A stretch of DNA of 64,000 bases from Okapia johnstoni (taxonomy: Eukaryota; Chordata; Mammalia; Artiodactyla; Giraffidae): assembly GCA_024291935.2 (NCBI GenBank), contig CM044320.1, positions 53,076,001 to 53,140,000 on the forward strand, read 5' to 3'. The translations under genes and the position numbers were made by a program. Within the stretch, counting starts at the first letter, position 1. Each line of letters opens with the position of its first letter. Shown in pieces: positions 42,000 through 53,173 of the stretch. The notes beneath the pieces were generated by a model, which worked only from the letters and a program-made list of their open reading frames with translations, ran no database searches and was not told where the DNA came from.

Positions 42000-42418
42000 C
42001 AGTTCGGTTCAGTCACTCAGTCATGTCTGACTCTTTGCAACCCCATGGACTGCTACAACACAGACTTTCCTGTCTACCACCAACTCCTGGAGCTTGTTCA
42101 AGCTCATGTCCGTTGAGTTGGTGATGCCATCCAACCTTTTCATCCTCTGTTGTCCCCTTCTCCTCCTGCCTTCAATCTTCCCCAGCATCAGGGCCTTTTC
42201 AAATGAGTCAGTTCTTTGCATCAGGTGGCCAAAGTATTGGAGCTTCAGCATCAATACTTCCAATGAATATTCAGGACTGATTTCCTTTAGGATGGACTGG
42301 TTTGATCTCCTTGCAGTCCAAGGGACTCTCAAGAGTCTTCTCCAACACCACAGTTCAAAAGCATCAATTCTTCGGCACTCAGCTTTCTTTATGGTCCAGC
42401 TCTCACATCCATACATGA
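42000..42418 (-). mobile_element. BovB LINE 3' end with 131-codon open remnant
   Basis: Reverse-complement BovB. On the minus strand 42021-42416 stays open for 131 codons and reads the C-terminal RT-linked region (YGCESWTIKKAE, ELWCWRRLLRVPW, GKIEGRRRRGQQR). It is a LINE remnant without the catalytic motifs, not a gene. TSD unclear. Confidence 0.94.
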
Positions 42419-42630
42419 CTCAGTTCAACCACTCAATATTGATAAAATAAAGGGGATCATGTTTATCTCAAAGGATGGGATTCGAGAAGATGGGAAAAGC
42501 ACCTCAGCATATGATTCATGATCAGCCCAACAGGTCCTGGGAGGTTGGGAAGCACAGAATGAGAACCTGCTGTGAGCAAATTTTCTTGAACCAATTCACT
42601 TCCTGGAAAGGGAAGTCACACATCTGGAAG

Positions 42631-42859
42631 AGTGGTTTCTCAACTTGGGGGTTGATTGTGCTCCACTCTGGAGTGGGGATTTGGGGCCATGTCTGAGGAC
42701 ACTTTTGACTGTCATCCCTTGGCAGAAAATTACTACTGGAATCTAGGGGGCAGAGGTCAAGGATACTGCTAAACACCCTACAACGCACAGGTCAGCCTCT
42801 TAAAATAAAGAATTCTCTGGTTCCAAATATTGAGAGTGCCAAGATTGAGAAACCCTGGC
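42631..42859 (+). mobile_element. MER5A-type hAT-Charlie DNA transposon
   Basis: 'agtggtttctcaacttggggg' at the start and 'ttgagaaaccctgg' at the end are inverted termini. Inside are 'gacacttttgactgtcatccc', 'aaacaccctacaacgcacaggtcagcc' and 'aaataaagaattctctgg', matching the MER5A consensus order. Non-autonomous and inactive. Confidence 0.82.
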
Positions 42860-44184
42860 TTGGCCTAAACCTGGGTCTTCACTGTACCTTCCACAGTGTT
42901 TAGTCAATATGTCAAGTGAACCCAACTGTGTCTGCGGAGGTTTGTGCTCTGAAGCATCCAGTGTGGGGAAATATTCCTGTGACTCACATGTGCTGGTTTA
43001 GGGCTGTTAGGTATCTTCATCTGCGGCTGGAGGAATTCATTTAAATTGTGTTTATTGGTCACAGAGGACACCAGGTTTGGGGACATGTTAAACGTTTTGA
43101 AGGAGGGAAATCATGTCCTAAGCCACCTTGACCAACAAAAGTCATTTTCCAAAAGCTGAATGGGGGAAAAAATTGGTGGGGCTCCCAAGTCATGAAAATG
43201 ACCTGAAGGTCACAGAGGACTAAAATTTTAACAGAGACTACAGTTGAGACTGTGAGATACCAAGGCTGAGACAGACTCCTTTGGCGTTTCTGAACTGAGC
43301 AAGGCCATTTTAAACTGCTCAGTACTTCGTATTTTTAAAAGATATACAGAGAAACTCACAGAACCAAGAGCTGGAACAATAAGCACTAGAAAATAAAGAA
43401 GTTTCTAGAAACCGGCTAAAGGAGTTTGAGTGTTTTAACATGGAAAGGAGAGAACAGAGTGTGCGTGGATTTGGAAAAAAAAAAAAAAAGATTATCACAA
43501 GAAAAAAATGGCCAGCTGTTTTCCATCTCCATGGAGGAGCAAATTATAGGAAATGGGCTGAGATTACAGCACAATGGTGGTTATGAATACGAAAGCATTT
43601 CCTAATTGGACCTTGGAACAGACTTCAGAGGAAGACAGTTCAATTCCCATTACTCAAGTTTGCTAAAAATAGGTTAAGTATTGACCTGACCACAGACGGA
43701 GGACTGGACGTGATGACTTCTTGAGTCCCTTGGTTTTATCATTCTTATAACTTGTGTCTTCACAAGGCACAGGTAATTTGCTGATGAGCGAAAAATTCAG
43801 TTGTTTTACTGTATGGCCTATATTAGCAAGTTTCCTAAATAACCCATCTGATGGATTTTCATTAATTGTTATTATTAAATTGACTGGTGGTTTTAGAGTC
43901 ATTTGACAGAGCCTGTAATTTTATAATATTTGTTGTACTCCTTGAACTTGGACATGAACCTATAAATTATATTATGCTTGTGGATCATCAACTCAGCCTC
44001 GTATTGATCATAATGTTTAGCAGCTCAGTTCTATGAGACATGGGTTTTCCTAATACCGGTGCATAACTTTGATGTAATCTGAACCAGTCTCTCAGACAAG
44101 AGTAAACAAGGTGAGGAAATGGCTCCAGGCTGTCAGTGTGTTCCATGGCTGTGCTCTTTGTGTCCACAGTTGTTACTGTGTTCA
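42860..44184. other. Unique DNA, no gene seen
   Basis: Contains a run of 15 A at about 43475-43489. No recognisable exon; open frames are under 80 codons except one at 43988-44299 (minus, 103) that overlaps the next SINE. Confidence 0.45.
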
Positions 44185-44321
44185 TGGCTTTTTGTTTTTG
44201 GGGTTTTTTTGGCTGCACCACGTGGCTTGCAGGATCTTTGTTCCCCAACCAGGGACTGAACCTGGGCTGTCCACAGTGAAATCGCAGGGTCCTAACCACT
44301 GGACCACCAAGGAATTCCCTA
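44185..44321 (-). mobile_element. CHR-type SINE, short copy
   Basis: Reverse complement: T-rich start, 'gctgcaccacgtggcttgcaggatctttg', 'ccccaaccagggactgaacc', 'ctaaccactggaccaccaaggaattccc'. Imperfect TSD ctgtgttca / ttgtattca (44176-44184, 44322-44330). Confidence 0.9.
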
Positions 44322-44344
44322 TTGTATTCACACTGAAGCCAGTA

Positions 44345-44595
44345 CTGCTGCTGCTAAGTCGCTTCAGTCGTGTCCGACTCTGTGCAAACCCACAGACGGC
44401 AGCCCACCAGGCTCCCCCATCCCTGGGATTCTCCAGGTAAGAACACTGGAGTGGGTTGCCATTTCATTCTCCAATGAATGAAAGTGAAAAGTGAAAGTGA
44501 AGTCACTCAATCGTGTCCAACTCTTAGCGACCCCATGGACTGCAGCTGGATTTTCCAGGCAAGAGTACTGGAATGGGATGCCATTGCCTTCTCCG
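44345..44595 (-). mobile_element. Bov-A2 SINE
   Basis: 'ctgctgctaagtcgcttcagtcg', first unit, linker 'gtgaaaagtgaaagtgaagtcactc', second shortened unit, 'gccattgccttctcc'. Perfect 13-bp TSD actgaagccagta at 44332-44344 and 44596-44608, so it is a recent insertion only 23 bp from the preceding CHR SINE. Confidence 0.97.
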
Positions 44596-44608
44596 ACTGA
44601 AGCCAGTA

Positions 44609-45602
44609 TTTAATCTAAATGTGGCAGGTAGGGGTTTGGGAAAAAAAGATGTGATCTTGCTGTTTCTAGCATTGTGCAGAAGTGAATCCATTCCATTTCC
44701 AAGTGAATTTGCTAACCTGCTGATAGAAAAGTACCCAATCTATTGAGTACCTCACATTTTGTACATATCATGTGGGAACATCAAGCTAGTGGGTTTCCGT
44801 TGGTTCTCTTATGCATCTCCTTTAACTTTTTATGCTTTCACCCTAAGTGGGTGTAGGAATGTAGACTGATTTTGTTGTCCTTTGAGTTTTTAGCTTCTTT
44901 GCGAAAAAATGTTCCTCTGCAAATGTTCACATTAGAGGTGCCAGTTATCAGTAGTTCCTTTGTATTCTTAAAAGGTACAGAAAAGCAGTAAAATCATTTG
45001 TGAATACAAAATGGTGTGTATTCAATATGAAATAAGCCTTCTCAAGGCAGGATTCTATACAAGGGTCTATTAACCTGGTTTACCCTGTGGTAGGATTGCT
45101 GGCCGTCCCCTAACAGCCAATCCTTCCTTCTTCCTTTGAAGATTCAGTCTCTGACTTTTAGCCAAACCAGTGACTGTTTCACTAAAGACTACATTTTTTA
45201 GCATTATTTGCACTTAGGTGTGGAAAGGAATAACTTTTCACTGATGAGATGTCAGCAGAAGTGATTTGCACCATTTCTGGTCCATCACCTTACAGGGAAA
45301 GAATAAGCCTCCACTTCTTCCTTCTCCCCTTCCTATAGGCTGGGAGGCAGACATGATGGCAGGATCTGGAGCAACCACTTTCAACCATGAGACAGAAGTC
45401 CTTTGTTGAGGATAACAGAGAGTCAAGATGGAAGAAACTTGGGTTTCCATTATCATGAAGTCACTATGTTAGCCTTATATTATTTATGCTTCGATTATTA
45501 CAGGACAGAAAAATAAGCTTCTATTTGTTTAAGCTACTGTTATTTTGACTTTTTTAACAGTAGTCGAACTAGTATCCTAACTAAAATCCTAACCTGTTGG
45601 AT
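44609..45602. other. Unique DNA, no gene seen
   Basis: No recognisable repeat or exon. Confidence 0.5.
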
Positions 45603-46070
45603 CAGTTCAGTTCAGTTCAGTTGCTCAGTGGTGTCCAACTCTTTGCAACCCCATGGACTGCAGTACACCAGGTTTCCCTGTCCATCACCAACTCCTGGAG
45701 CTTACTCAAACTCATGTCTATTGAGTCAGTGATGCCATACAACCATCTCATCCTCTGTCATACCCCTCTCCTCCCGCCTTCAATCTTTCCCAGCATCAGG
45801 ATCTTTTCCAATGAGTCAGTTCTTTGCATCAGGTGGCCAAAGTATTGGAGTTTCAGCTTCAGCATCAGTCCTTCCAATGAATAGTCAGGACTGATTTCCC
45901 TTAGCATGGACTGGTTGGATCTTCTTGCAGTCCAAAGGGCTCTCAAGAATCTTCTCCAACACCACAGTTCAAAAGCATCAGTTCTTCAGCACTCAGCTTT
46001 CTTTATAGTCCAACACTCACATCCATACATGTGTACTGGCAAAACCATAGCTTTGACTAGACAGATTTTA
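45603..46070 (-). mobile_element. BovB LINE, 3' part (left of L1 insertion)
   Basis: Reverse-complement BovB terminus starting with repeated 'cagttcagttcagtt' units (the BovB 3' microsatellite-like end) and running to 'catagctttgactagaca'. It continues at 46446. Confidence 0.96.
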
Positions 46071-46430
46071 TTTATTTATTTATTTATTTTTTTAATTTAT
46101 TTTTTATTTTAGTTGGGGGCTAATTACTTTACAATATTGTAGTAGTTTTTGCCATACATCGACATGAATCAGCCATGGATTCACATGTACTCCCCCTCCC
46201 AAACCCTCCTCCCACCTCCCTCCCCCTCCCATCCCTCAGTGTCATCCCAACGCTCCATCCCTGAGCATCCGTCCCATGCATAGAACATGGAATGGTGTTC
46301 TGCATCACATATGACAATATACATGTTTCAATGTTATTGTCCCAGAACGTTCAACCCTCACCTTCTCCCTCAGAGTCCACAGGACTGTTCTATGCATCTG
46401 TGTCTCTTATTCTGTCTCACATATAGGGTT
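46071..46430 (-). mobile_element. L1 3' end inserted in BovB
   Basis: Starts with (TTTA)n/poly-T, the complement of the A-rich tail. It continues with the ruminant L1 3' UTR complement: 'ggctaattactttacaatattgtagtagtttttgcc', 'ccatggattcacatgtactccc'. Perfect 15-bp TSD actagacagatttta at 46056-46070 and 46431-46445. A 360-bp, strongly 5'-truncated insertion younger than its BovB host. Confidence 0.96.
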
Positions 46431-46445
46431 ACTAGACAGATTTTA

Positions 46446-47430
46446 GTTGGCAACATAATGTCTCTGCTTTTTAATATGCTGTCTAGGTTGGTCATAGCTT
46501 TTCTTCCAAGGAGCAAGTGTCTTTTAATTTCATGGCTGCGGTCACCATCTGCAGTGATTTTGGAGCCCCGAAATATAAAGTCTCTCACTGTTTGCATTGT
46601 TTCCCCATCTATTTGCCATGAAATGATGAGGCCAGATGCCATGATCTTAGTTTTCTGAATGTTGAGCTTTAAGCCAACTTTTGCACTCTCCTCTTTCACT
46701 TTCATCAAGAGGCTCTTTAGTTCTTCTCACTTTCTGCCATAAGGGTGGTGTCATCTGCATATCTGAGGTTATTGATATTTCTGCTGGCAATCTTGATTCC
46801 AGCTTGTGCTTCATCCAGTCCAGCATTTCTCATGATGTACTTTGCATATAAGTTAAATAAGCAGGATGACAATATACAGCCTTGACGTACTCCTTTTCCT
46901 ATTTGGAACCAGTCTGTTGTTCCATGTCCAGTTCTAACTGTTACTTCTTGACTTGCACACAGATTTCTCAGGAGGCAGGTCAGGTGGTCTGGTATTCCCA
47001 TGTCTTTCAGAATTTTCCACAGTTTATTGTGATCCACACAGTCAAAGGCTTTGGCATAGTCAATAAAGCAGAAGTAGATGTTTTTCTGGAACTCTCTCAC
47101 TTTTTTGATGATCCAATGGACATTGGCAATTTGATCTCTGGTTCCTCTGCCTTTCTAAAACCAGCTTGAACATCTGGAAGTTCATGGTTCATTTACTATT
47201 GAAGCCTGGCTTGGAGAATTTTGAGCATTACTTTTCTAGCATGTGAGATGAGTGCAATTGTGCGGTAGTTTGAGCATTCTTTGGCATTGCCTTTCTTTGG
47301 GATTGGCATGAAAACTGACCTTTTCCAGTCCTATGGCCACTGCTGAGTTTTCCAAATTTGCTGGCATATTGAGTGCCACGCTTTCACAGTACCTGTTGGG
47401 TACCAGAAGTTTAACTTTGGTAAGTACTTT
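46446..47430 (-). mobile_element. BovB LINE, RT part (right of L1 insertion)
   Basis: Continues the BovB interrupted at 46070. Removing the L1, this copy is about 1.45 kb and is the longest BovB in the window. The 5' edge is only approximate (47390-47430). Confidence 0.93.
46446..47430 (-). pseudogene. BovB reverse transcriptase remnant
   Basis: Read on the minus strand. Upstream segment 47236-47430 reads NMPANLENSAVAIGLEKVSF. The 127-codon stretch 46717-47100 holds motif A FIDYAKAFD (D14), motif B GVRQGCILSSCLF (residues 70-82, with LSS where LSP is usual) and motif C YADD (114-117). An apparent one-base loss near 46722 shifts the frame. The thumb-like segment (KVGLKLNIQKTKIM) continues in 46450-46708, and the reading is then cut by the L1 insertion. 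A further break lies near 47100-47165. Known family role: RTE-type LINE polymerase. This copy is defective. Confidence 0.93.
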
Positions 47431-47667
47431 TTCATTCAGTAGAAAATGTATATATTGTTTAAGATAGTGAGATAGAGAAACAGTACACACACATATACAT
47501 GCTCACACACACAATAATATTTGAGACTTACTAGGGACTTAGTGAAGATCAACAAAGAATTGATTGTATTCACCTCACACTCTATAATGTAAACCATTTA
47601 TAGCTTGCTTCCTGTTTTTCTATGTAAAGAACTAACAGACAGAGAAGAAATGATAAGGAGCCTTCTA
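47431..47667. other. Unique DNA, nothing recognised
   Basis: Includes a loose CA-rich patch around 47484-47512. No gene. Confidence 0.5.
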
Positions 47668-47888
47668 GGGAGGTGGTAAAGAGCACATGCTCAGGAGCCA
47701 GGCAGCTCAGGTGAAGGACCAGGCTTAACCTCACTGAGTGTCCAGGTTTTCCCATCTGTACAAAAGACTAGTAATTGTTTCTATCTCTTTAGCATGTGGT
47801 GACGATTATGTGAGCTCATACTGGAAAAGTACTTAGAATGTTGCCTGGTGCATACTAAACACTGAATAAATATTCACCTCTATTGTTA
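47668..47888 (+). mobile_element. MIR SINE
   Basis: 'ggtggtaaagagcacatgctcaggagccaggcagctcagg...ggttttcccatctgtac...gttgcctggtgcatactaaacactgaataaatattc'. Confidence 0.82.
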
Positions 47889-48224
47889 GTTCCTCTTCAC
47901 TAATGGCCAGTGATAAGGCTAAGGAAACATGTCTAGCAAATGGTTCTACACTGCTCTTGATCTTCTTGTATGTTTTGCCCTTGGTCTCATTCAAGACATC
48001 TGATCCACGATGTTTGCTTCTAACTTTGAGGCCCTTAGTAGTTTGTCCTACTCTTTGTTTATGCACATGCTTCAGGTACTATCTGAACTATTGTGTCAAT
48101 ATATTTTTGTACATTGATTTCTAAAAGAAGCTTAAAAATTAGCAGTGAATGTTCATATAGCGCCATAGCCCTCTGTCTGCCTCATTGGATCTCCTTTCCC
48201 TTACTCCCTCCTCTCTCTTTCTCT
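47889..48224. other. Unique DNA, nothing recognised
   Basis: A 73-codon open frame (47903-48124) shows no domain. No repeat identified. Confidence 0.45.
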
Positions 48225-48412
48225 TTCTATATAGCAGCTTTACTGAGATATCATTCACATACATACAATTCACCTAAGTTAAATATGCAACTCAATAGTT
48301 TTTAGTATATTTACAGTTATACAACCAGCACCAGAATGAATTTAGAACATTTTCATCACTCTGTAAAGAAAGTGGACCCATTGTAGTCACTCCCTATTTG
48401 CCCTGCAGCCCC
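48225..48412 (-). mobile_element. Old L1 LINE, part 1
   Basis: 'gcagctttactgagatatcattcac', 'gcaactcaatagtttttagtatatttac', 'ttagaacattttcatcac' is a widespread old L1M segment in antisense. It is split by a Bov-tA SINE. Confidence 0.8.
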
Positions 48413-48630
48413 ATGCTGTGCTGTGCTTATTTGTTTAGTCGTGTCCAATTCTTTGCAGCCCCATTAACTGTACCCCACCAGGCTCCTCTGTCCATGGGAA
48501 TTCTCCAAACAAGAATACTGGAGTGGGTTGCCATGCCCTCCTCCAAGGGATCGTCCCAACCCAGGGATCAAACCCAGGTCTCCCTCATTGCAGGCGGATT
48601 CTTTACCAGCTGAGCTACCAGGGAAGCCCA
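48413..48630 (-). mobile_element. Bov-tA SINE
   Basis: Reverse complement from 'tgctgtgctgtgcttatttg...tagtcgtgtcc' to 'gctgagctaccagggaagccc'. TSD cctgcagcccca / cctgcagcccta (48402-48413, 48631-48642). The body is somewhat diverged. Confidence 0.93.
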
Positions 48631-49215
48631 CCTGCAGCCCTAAGCAACCACTAATCTAGTTTCTATCTTTGTAGATTTGCATATTCCGGACTTTTCATAT
48701 AAATGAAATCCTACAGTATCTGGTCATTATATGTGACTTCACTCACTAAGCACGATGTTTTCAAGGCTCATTTATGTTGTAGATTATATCAACACTTTGT
48801 TCCTTTTTACACATGAATAGTATTCTATTAACATAATATTACGATATTTTGGATATTGACATTTTCTTTATCCATTCATCAACTGATAGACATTTCAGTT
48901 TTTTCCACTTTTTGTCCATTGAAGTACAGAAGTTTAAAATTTTTTATGAACTGCAATTTATCTATTTTTTCTTTCACTGCTTATGTTTTTGGTGTCATAT
49001 CTAAAGAGGCTTTGTGTAATTTAACGTCATGGAGATAAACTCTTATATTTTCCTCGAAGAGTTTTATAGTTTTGGCTCTTACACTCAGGACTGTGACTTG
49101 AGCTAATTTTTAAATATAGTATAAGTTGGGTCCAGTTGCATTCTTTTACATGTGGCTATCCAGTTCCCTAGTTCCATGTGTTGAAAAGATGATGTTTCTT
49201 TGTCCACTAAATTGT
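48631..49215 (-). mobile_element. Old L1 LINE, part 2
   Basis: 'aagcaaccactaatctagtttctatc', 'tcatataaatgaaatcctacag', 'tttatccattcatcaactgatagac', then 'acatgtggctatccagttccc' and 'tgttgaaaagatgatg' follow antisense L1 ORF2/3' order. Confidence 0.82.
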
Positions 49216-49249
49216 CTTACTATCCTTAGCCACATTCTTTCTGCTTCCT

Positions 49250-49480
49250 CAGACAATCATATTCTTGTCTCAAAGCCTTTGAGCCATTAGTGTCCTTGGT
49301 GTTGAACCTTCTTTCCCTGATTTTCACTGGCTGGCTCCTTCTCATGCTGCAGGTCTCATCTTAGAATGCTAATCCTGAATGCAGTGACTAAAGCAGGCCC
49401 ACCCCCATTCAACACTTCCATCCTTATTTCATTTCATTCTTAGTACTTAACATTGCTTGAACATACCTAATTTTTTAAAT
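49250..49480 (+). mobile_element. Possible L2 LINE fragment
   Basis: 'ccttctcatgctgcaggtctcatcttagaatgc' and 'tttcattcttagtacttaacattgc' loosely follow the L2 3' region. Confidence 0.4.
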
Positions 49481-49709
49481 AGAGTTCTTTAAATCCTTTA
49501 AGTGGATAGATTTTCAAATCAAGGTAGTTCAGGAGTAGATAGTAGAATAGTTTAGAAACAAAGGATGCATGTAACTGTTGTATGTGTTTGGGAGTGGGGG
49601 TGAGGGTGTGTGATTGAGAAGAGGACCTGTAGATGAGAGTGAGAAATGAGTGGGCAAGTTCCAGGGCAGGCTAGGTGAACATCAGAATGGAAGAGCTATT
49701 CCTACACAT

Positions 49710-50040
49710 TAGTCTAGGCAATAGTTTTTCAGATTGACACCAAAAGCATAGGCAACATAAGCCCAAATAAACAAGTGGAACTAAATCAAACTACAAATTT
49801 TCTGCACAGGGAAGGAATCAGTCAGCAAAACAAAAAGGCAATCTATGGAATGGGAGAAAATATTTGCACACCACATACTCAATAAAGGGTTAATATACAA
49901 AATATAAACGGAATATTATTCAGCCTTGAAAAAGAAGGAAAACCTGTTATTTTGGACAGCGTGAATGACACTGGAGGACATTATTCTAAGTGAAATATGT
50001 CAGTCACAGAAAGGCAAATACTGCATGATCTCACTTAGCT
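49710..50040 (+). mobile_element. Old L1 LINE, part 1
   Basis: 'caccaaaagcataggcaacataagcc', 'caaactacaaattttctgcacagg', 'gaatgggagaaaatatttgcacacc', 'ggaatattattcagccttg' read sense L1 ORF2 end. A Bov-A2 SINE splits it. Confidence 0.85.
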
Positions 50041-50316
50041 GCTGCTGCTGCTGCTAAGTCGTTTCAGTCGTGTCCAACTCTGTGTGACCCCATAGACGGC
50101 AGCCCATCAGGCTCCCCCATCCCTGGGATTTTCCAGGCAAGAACACTGGAGTGGGTTGCCATTTCCTTCTCCAATGTATGAAAGTGAAAAGTGAAAGTGA
50201 AGTTGCTCAGTTGTGTCCAACTCATAGTGACCCCATGGACTGCAGCCTACAAGGCTCCTCCATCCATGGGGTTTTCCAGGCAAGAGTGCTGGAGTGGGGT
50301 GCCACTGTCTTCTCTG
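50041..50316 (-). mobile_element. Bov-A2 SINE inside L1
   Basis: (GCT)5 start, two BovA units with the linker 'gtgaaaagtgaaagtgaagttgctc', end 'gccactgtcttctctg'. Perfect 10-bp TSD tcacttagct at 50031-50040 and 50317-50326. Confidence 0.96.
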
Positions 50317-50745
50317 TCACTTAGCTAAGGAATTATAAAAAATAAAAAATGTTGCACTCACAGAACAGAGAATAGAATGATGGCTACCAGGGGCTGGGCA
50401 GCAGGGTGGGGATGGGATGGAAAGATGTTGATCAAAAGGTATAATTTTCAGTTAAAGATGCGTGAGTAATTTCTGGAGTCCTAACGTACAGCACGGTGAT
50501 TATAGTTCATAATAATGTATTACATACTTGAAATGTGCTGAGAGAGTAGATCTCAAATGCTCTCACCACACACTCAAGAAAAGAAAGGTAACTATGTGAG
50601 GTGACCGATGTTAATTAGCCTAACTGTGGTAATCATTTCACAATGTATATGTGTATCAAAATGGCAAGTTGTATATTTTATACAATATGTACAACTTTAT
50701 ACAATGTATACAACTTCTGGTTGTCAATCAAACCTCAATAAACCT
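50317..50745 (+). mobile_element. Old L1 LINE, part 2 (3' end)
   Basis: 'gaatgatggctaccaggggctggg', 'cgtacagcacggtgattatagttc', 'atcaaaatggcaagttgtatattttatac' continue the L1 3' UTR. It contains a 10-bp perfect inverted repeat, aagttgtata / tatacaactt (50666-50675, 50707-50716). Confidence 0.85.
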
Positions 50746-50839
50746 GCGGTGGGTGGGGGAGTCATCCTTTGGTCAATGTCATGCTTGATTCAGAAAGCAT
50801 CATCAACTGGATTCTAAAATTAGTAGAAATTTGATGAGG

Positions 50840-51590
50840 AAGTACCTGTCACAAATTACTTATTAATTACAAAGAGAAAATCAGTTATTTTTCAGTAGAG
50901 AAAGCTGGCAGACACCATCTTAAAGATCAAAGTTAATATCACCAGGAATGGAACAAACTGACATGATGTATCTCATGATACTGAAAAGAAACAGTATCAG
51001 TTCTGTGGTATTCCTGCCAAAACTACCTTTTCAGGAGGAAAGCTCAGAGGAACCAAAACTGAGGAACATTTTACAAAGTAACCAGTCAGTATTTCTAATA
51101 AGAGTCAAAGTCATGAAATAGATTCTGAAGAACTCTTACAGAGGAGATGAGAATGCTAACTGTGGCCCTTGACTGGATCCTGCGCCAGAAATAGAAATTG
51201 TTTTTGCTACAAAGGAAATTATTGAAACAATTAGTGAAATTCAAATAAGGACCGTAAATTAAGAGCTAATATTGTGTCAATCTTAATTTCCTAAGGTGAA
51301 AATTGAACTGTAGTCACACTGTGAGAGAATTTCCCACATTCTTGGGAAACACACATTGAAGTATAGGAGTGAAGGAGCATCATGTCTGAACTTACACTCC
51401 AATGGCTCGGAGTGTAATAAACACAGTGTATTAAAAATAATACACACGCACAATGATAGAATGACAAAAAACAATTAGGTAATTGTTAATAATCAGGGTT
51501 TTTGAATGAAGAGCATATAGGAGTTCAGTGAATTTTTGCAACTTTTATATGTCTAAAATGACTTCAAAATAAAAATTTCTAAAACTAGAA
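50840..51590 (+). mobile_element. Old L1-like 3' UTR segment
   Basis: 'gactggatcctgcgccagaaatag', 'gaaacaattagtgaaattcaaataagg', 'tgtgtcaatcttaatttcctaagg', 'acttcaaaataaaaatttc' occur together in ancient L1 3' ends. Family uncertain. Confidence 0.5.
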
Positions 51591-52160
51591 AAGAAGATGG
51601 GTATCTCATGTTTCCTAAATCCCATATAGGAATCTCTACTGTGGATACCCCAGGTATAAATCTTCCATAGTTCATGGAAGACTTATGATTATTTGGTAAA
51701 AATGGGTTGATGATTGGTTGATTGGCAATTATTACTTATTCTCCTTTGAGTCTTATGGGATTTTTTTTAAAGCAGCTACAATTTTTAATTTATAAAGTTA
51801 GATTCTGGTACAAACATTGTCCAAGGAGCAACAAGGAAGCAAAATTTGGTCAGTAGTTGACTGTAGGTTGGAACTGAAGGGTCTCCACGAGCAGACCAGC
51901 CCTTCCTCTAGTGTAGTTTATATAACTGGTGTAAAACTGAAACACAGCCCGGAGGTTGCTGTGAGGGAGAATGAAAAGGCAGCTAAGAATATAGGACAGC
52001 ATGAGACCTTGAAATTCAGTACTGTTAATTACAGACTCTAGGTATGGTTAACATCAAAAATTAATATGTGCTATTTTGTATTTTAAAATCTTTTTAAGAA
52101 AAATTGATATAATTTGCAATATAAAGGAAGTCCCATTGTTAGTTCAAGATATATAGGTAC

Positions 52161-52191
<31 letters not shown>

Positions 52192-52659
52192 TTTTCCTTC
52201 AAAAGATCATAAAACGAAACTGGCCACTCTTTCTGAATACCTCATTTACACAAACCTGACATATCTTTCTGGGTTTTTCTTTTGACAAGGAAAAAAAAAA
52301 AACAGAAAAAGAATCACATACAGCATGTAAGTTTTTGTCAGTTCCTTGACGATAGCAAGATTTTAATTTACTGCCTTAAAGACTCTCTGAAAACCACTCC
52401 TATGAGGTAAGATGCAGTGGGGCAGAGTGTCATTTGTTACTCTTACTTAAAAATATTCAAATAATATCAGAAATTTTTAAAGGTCATTCTATAAATCACC
52501 TTTTCTATATACTTCCAGTTGCCTTCATTTAGCTTTCTTTTCCCCCTAAATCAATACTCCAATATTAGTTTTGAGTTGAGGCTCCTAAATATCTGAACCT
52601 TGTATTTCTATTCCCTTTTCATGTGAAACTTGTTAATTATATATTATACAAATATTTTT
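51591..52659. other. Unique AT-rich DNA with TA/CA microsatellite
   Basis: No gene. A compound (TA)n(CA)n repeat lies at 52160-52191. Confidence 0.5.
52160..52191 (+). repeat. (TA)n(CA)n compound microsatellite
   Basis: About six TA units followed by about ten CA units. Confidence 0.95.
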
Positions 52660-53173
52660 CTCATGGATGGACCTTGAAGGCATGTCGCTAAGTGAATTAG
52701 TCAAGCAGAGAAACATAAATACTGTATGTTCTCACTTATATGTGGAATCTAATACAAACAAACAAACAAAACTCCATCAAATTCATAGAAAAAAAGAGGT
52801 CCGACTTGTGGTTACCTGAGGCATGGGGTCCAGGAGGGGAAAATTGAATGAAGGCAGCCAAAAATTGTCAACTTCCAGTTATAAAATAAATAAGTATTAG
52901 GGATGAAATGTACAACATGATGACAATAGTGTACACTGCTGTATAATACATAGGATAGTTAAGAGAGCAGATCCCCAAAGTTCTCATCCTAAGGAAAACT
53001 TTTTTATTGTATTTAAGTGACATGATAGATGATAACTAAATTTATTATGGTGGTCATTTTACAATATATGTAACTCAAACCATCAGGCTGTATACCTTCA
53101 ACTTATTCAGTGAGGTATGTCTGTTATTTCTCAATAAAGTGGCTTTTTTTTCTATTGTGTAAAAAAAAAAAAA
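52660..53173 (+). mobile_element. Old L1 LINE 3' end
   Basis: 'catggatggaccttgaaggcatgtcgctaagtg', 'ctcacttatatgtggaatctaatac', 'acttgtggttacctgagg', then A-run at 53161-53173. Sense orientation. Confidence 0.85.

Noticed and set aside
42021..42416. 131-codon minus-strand open frame as a gene
   Set aside because: It reads the BovB C-terminal region (YGCESWTIKKAE, ELWCWRRLLR) within a BovB 3' end. Similar frames at 3589-3858 and 38503-38757 are rejected for the same reason.
47484..47512. CA microsatellite
   Set aside because: Interrupted and too short to call a repeat locus with confidence.
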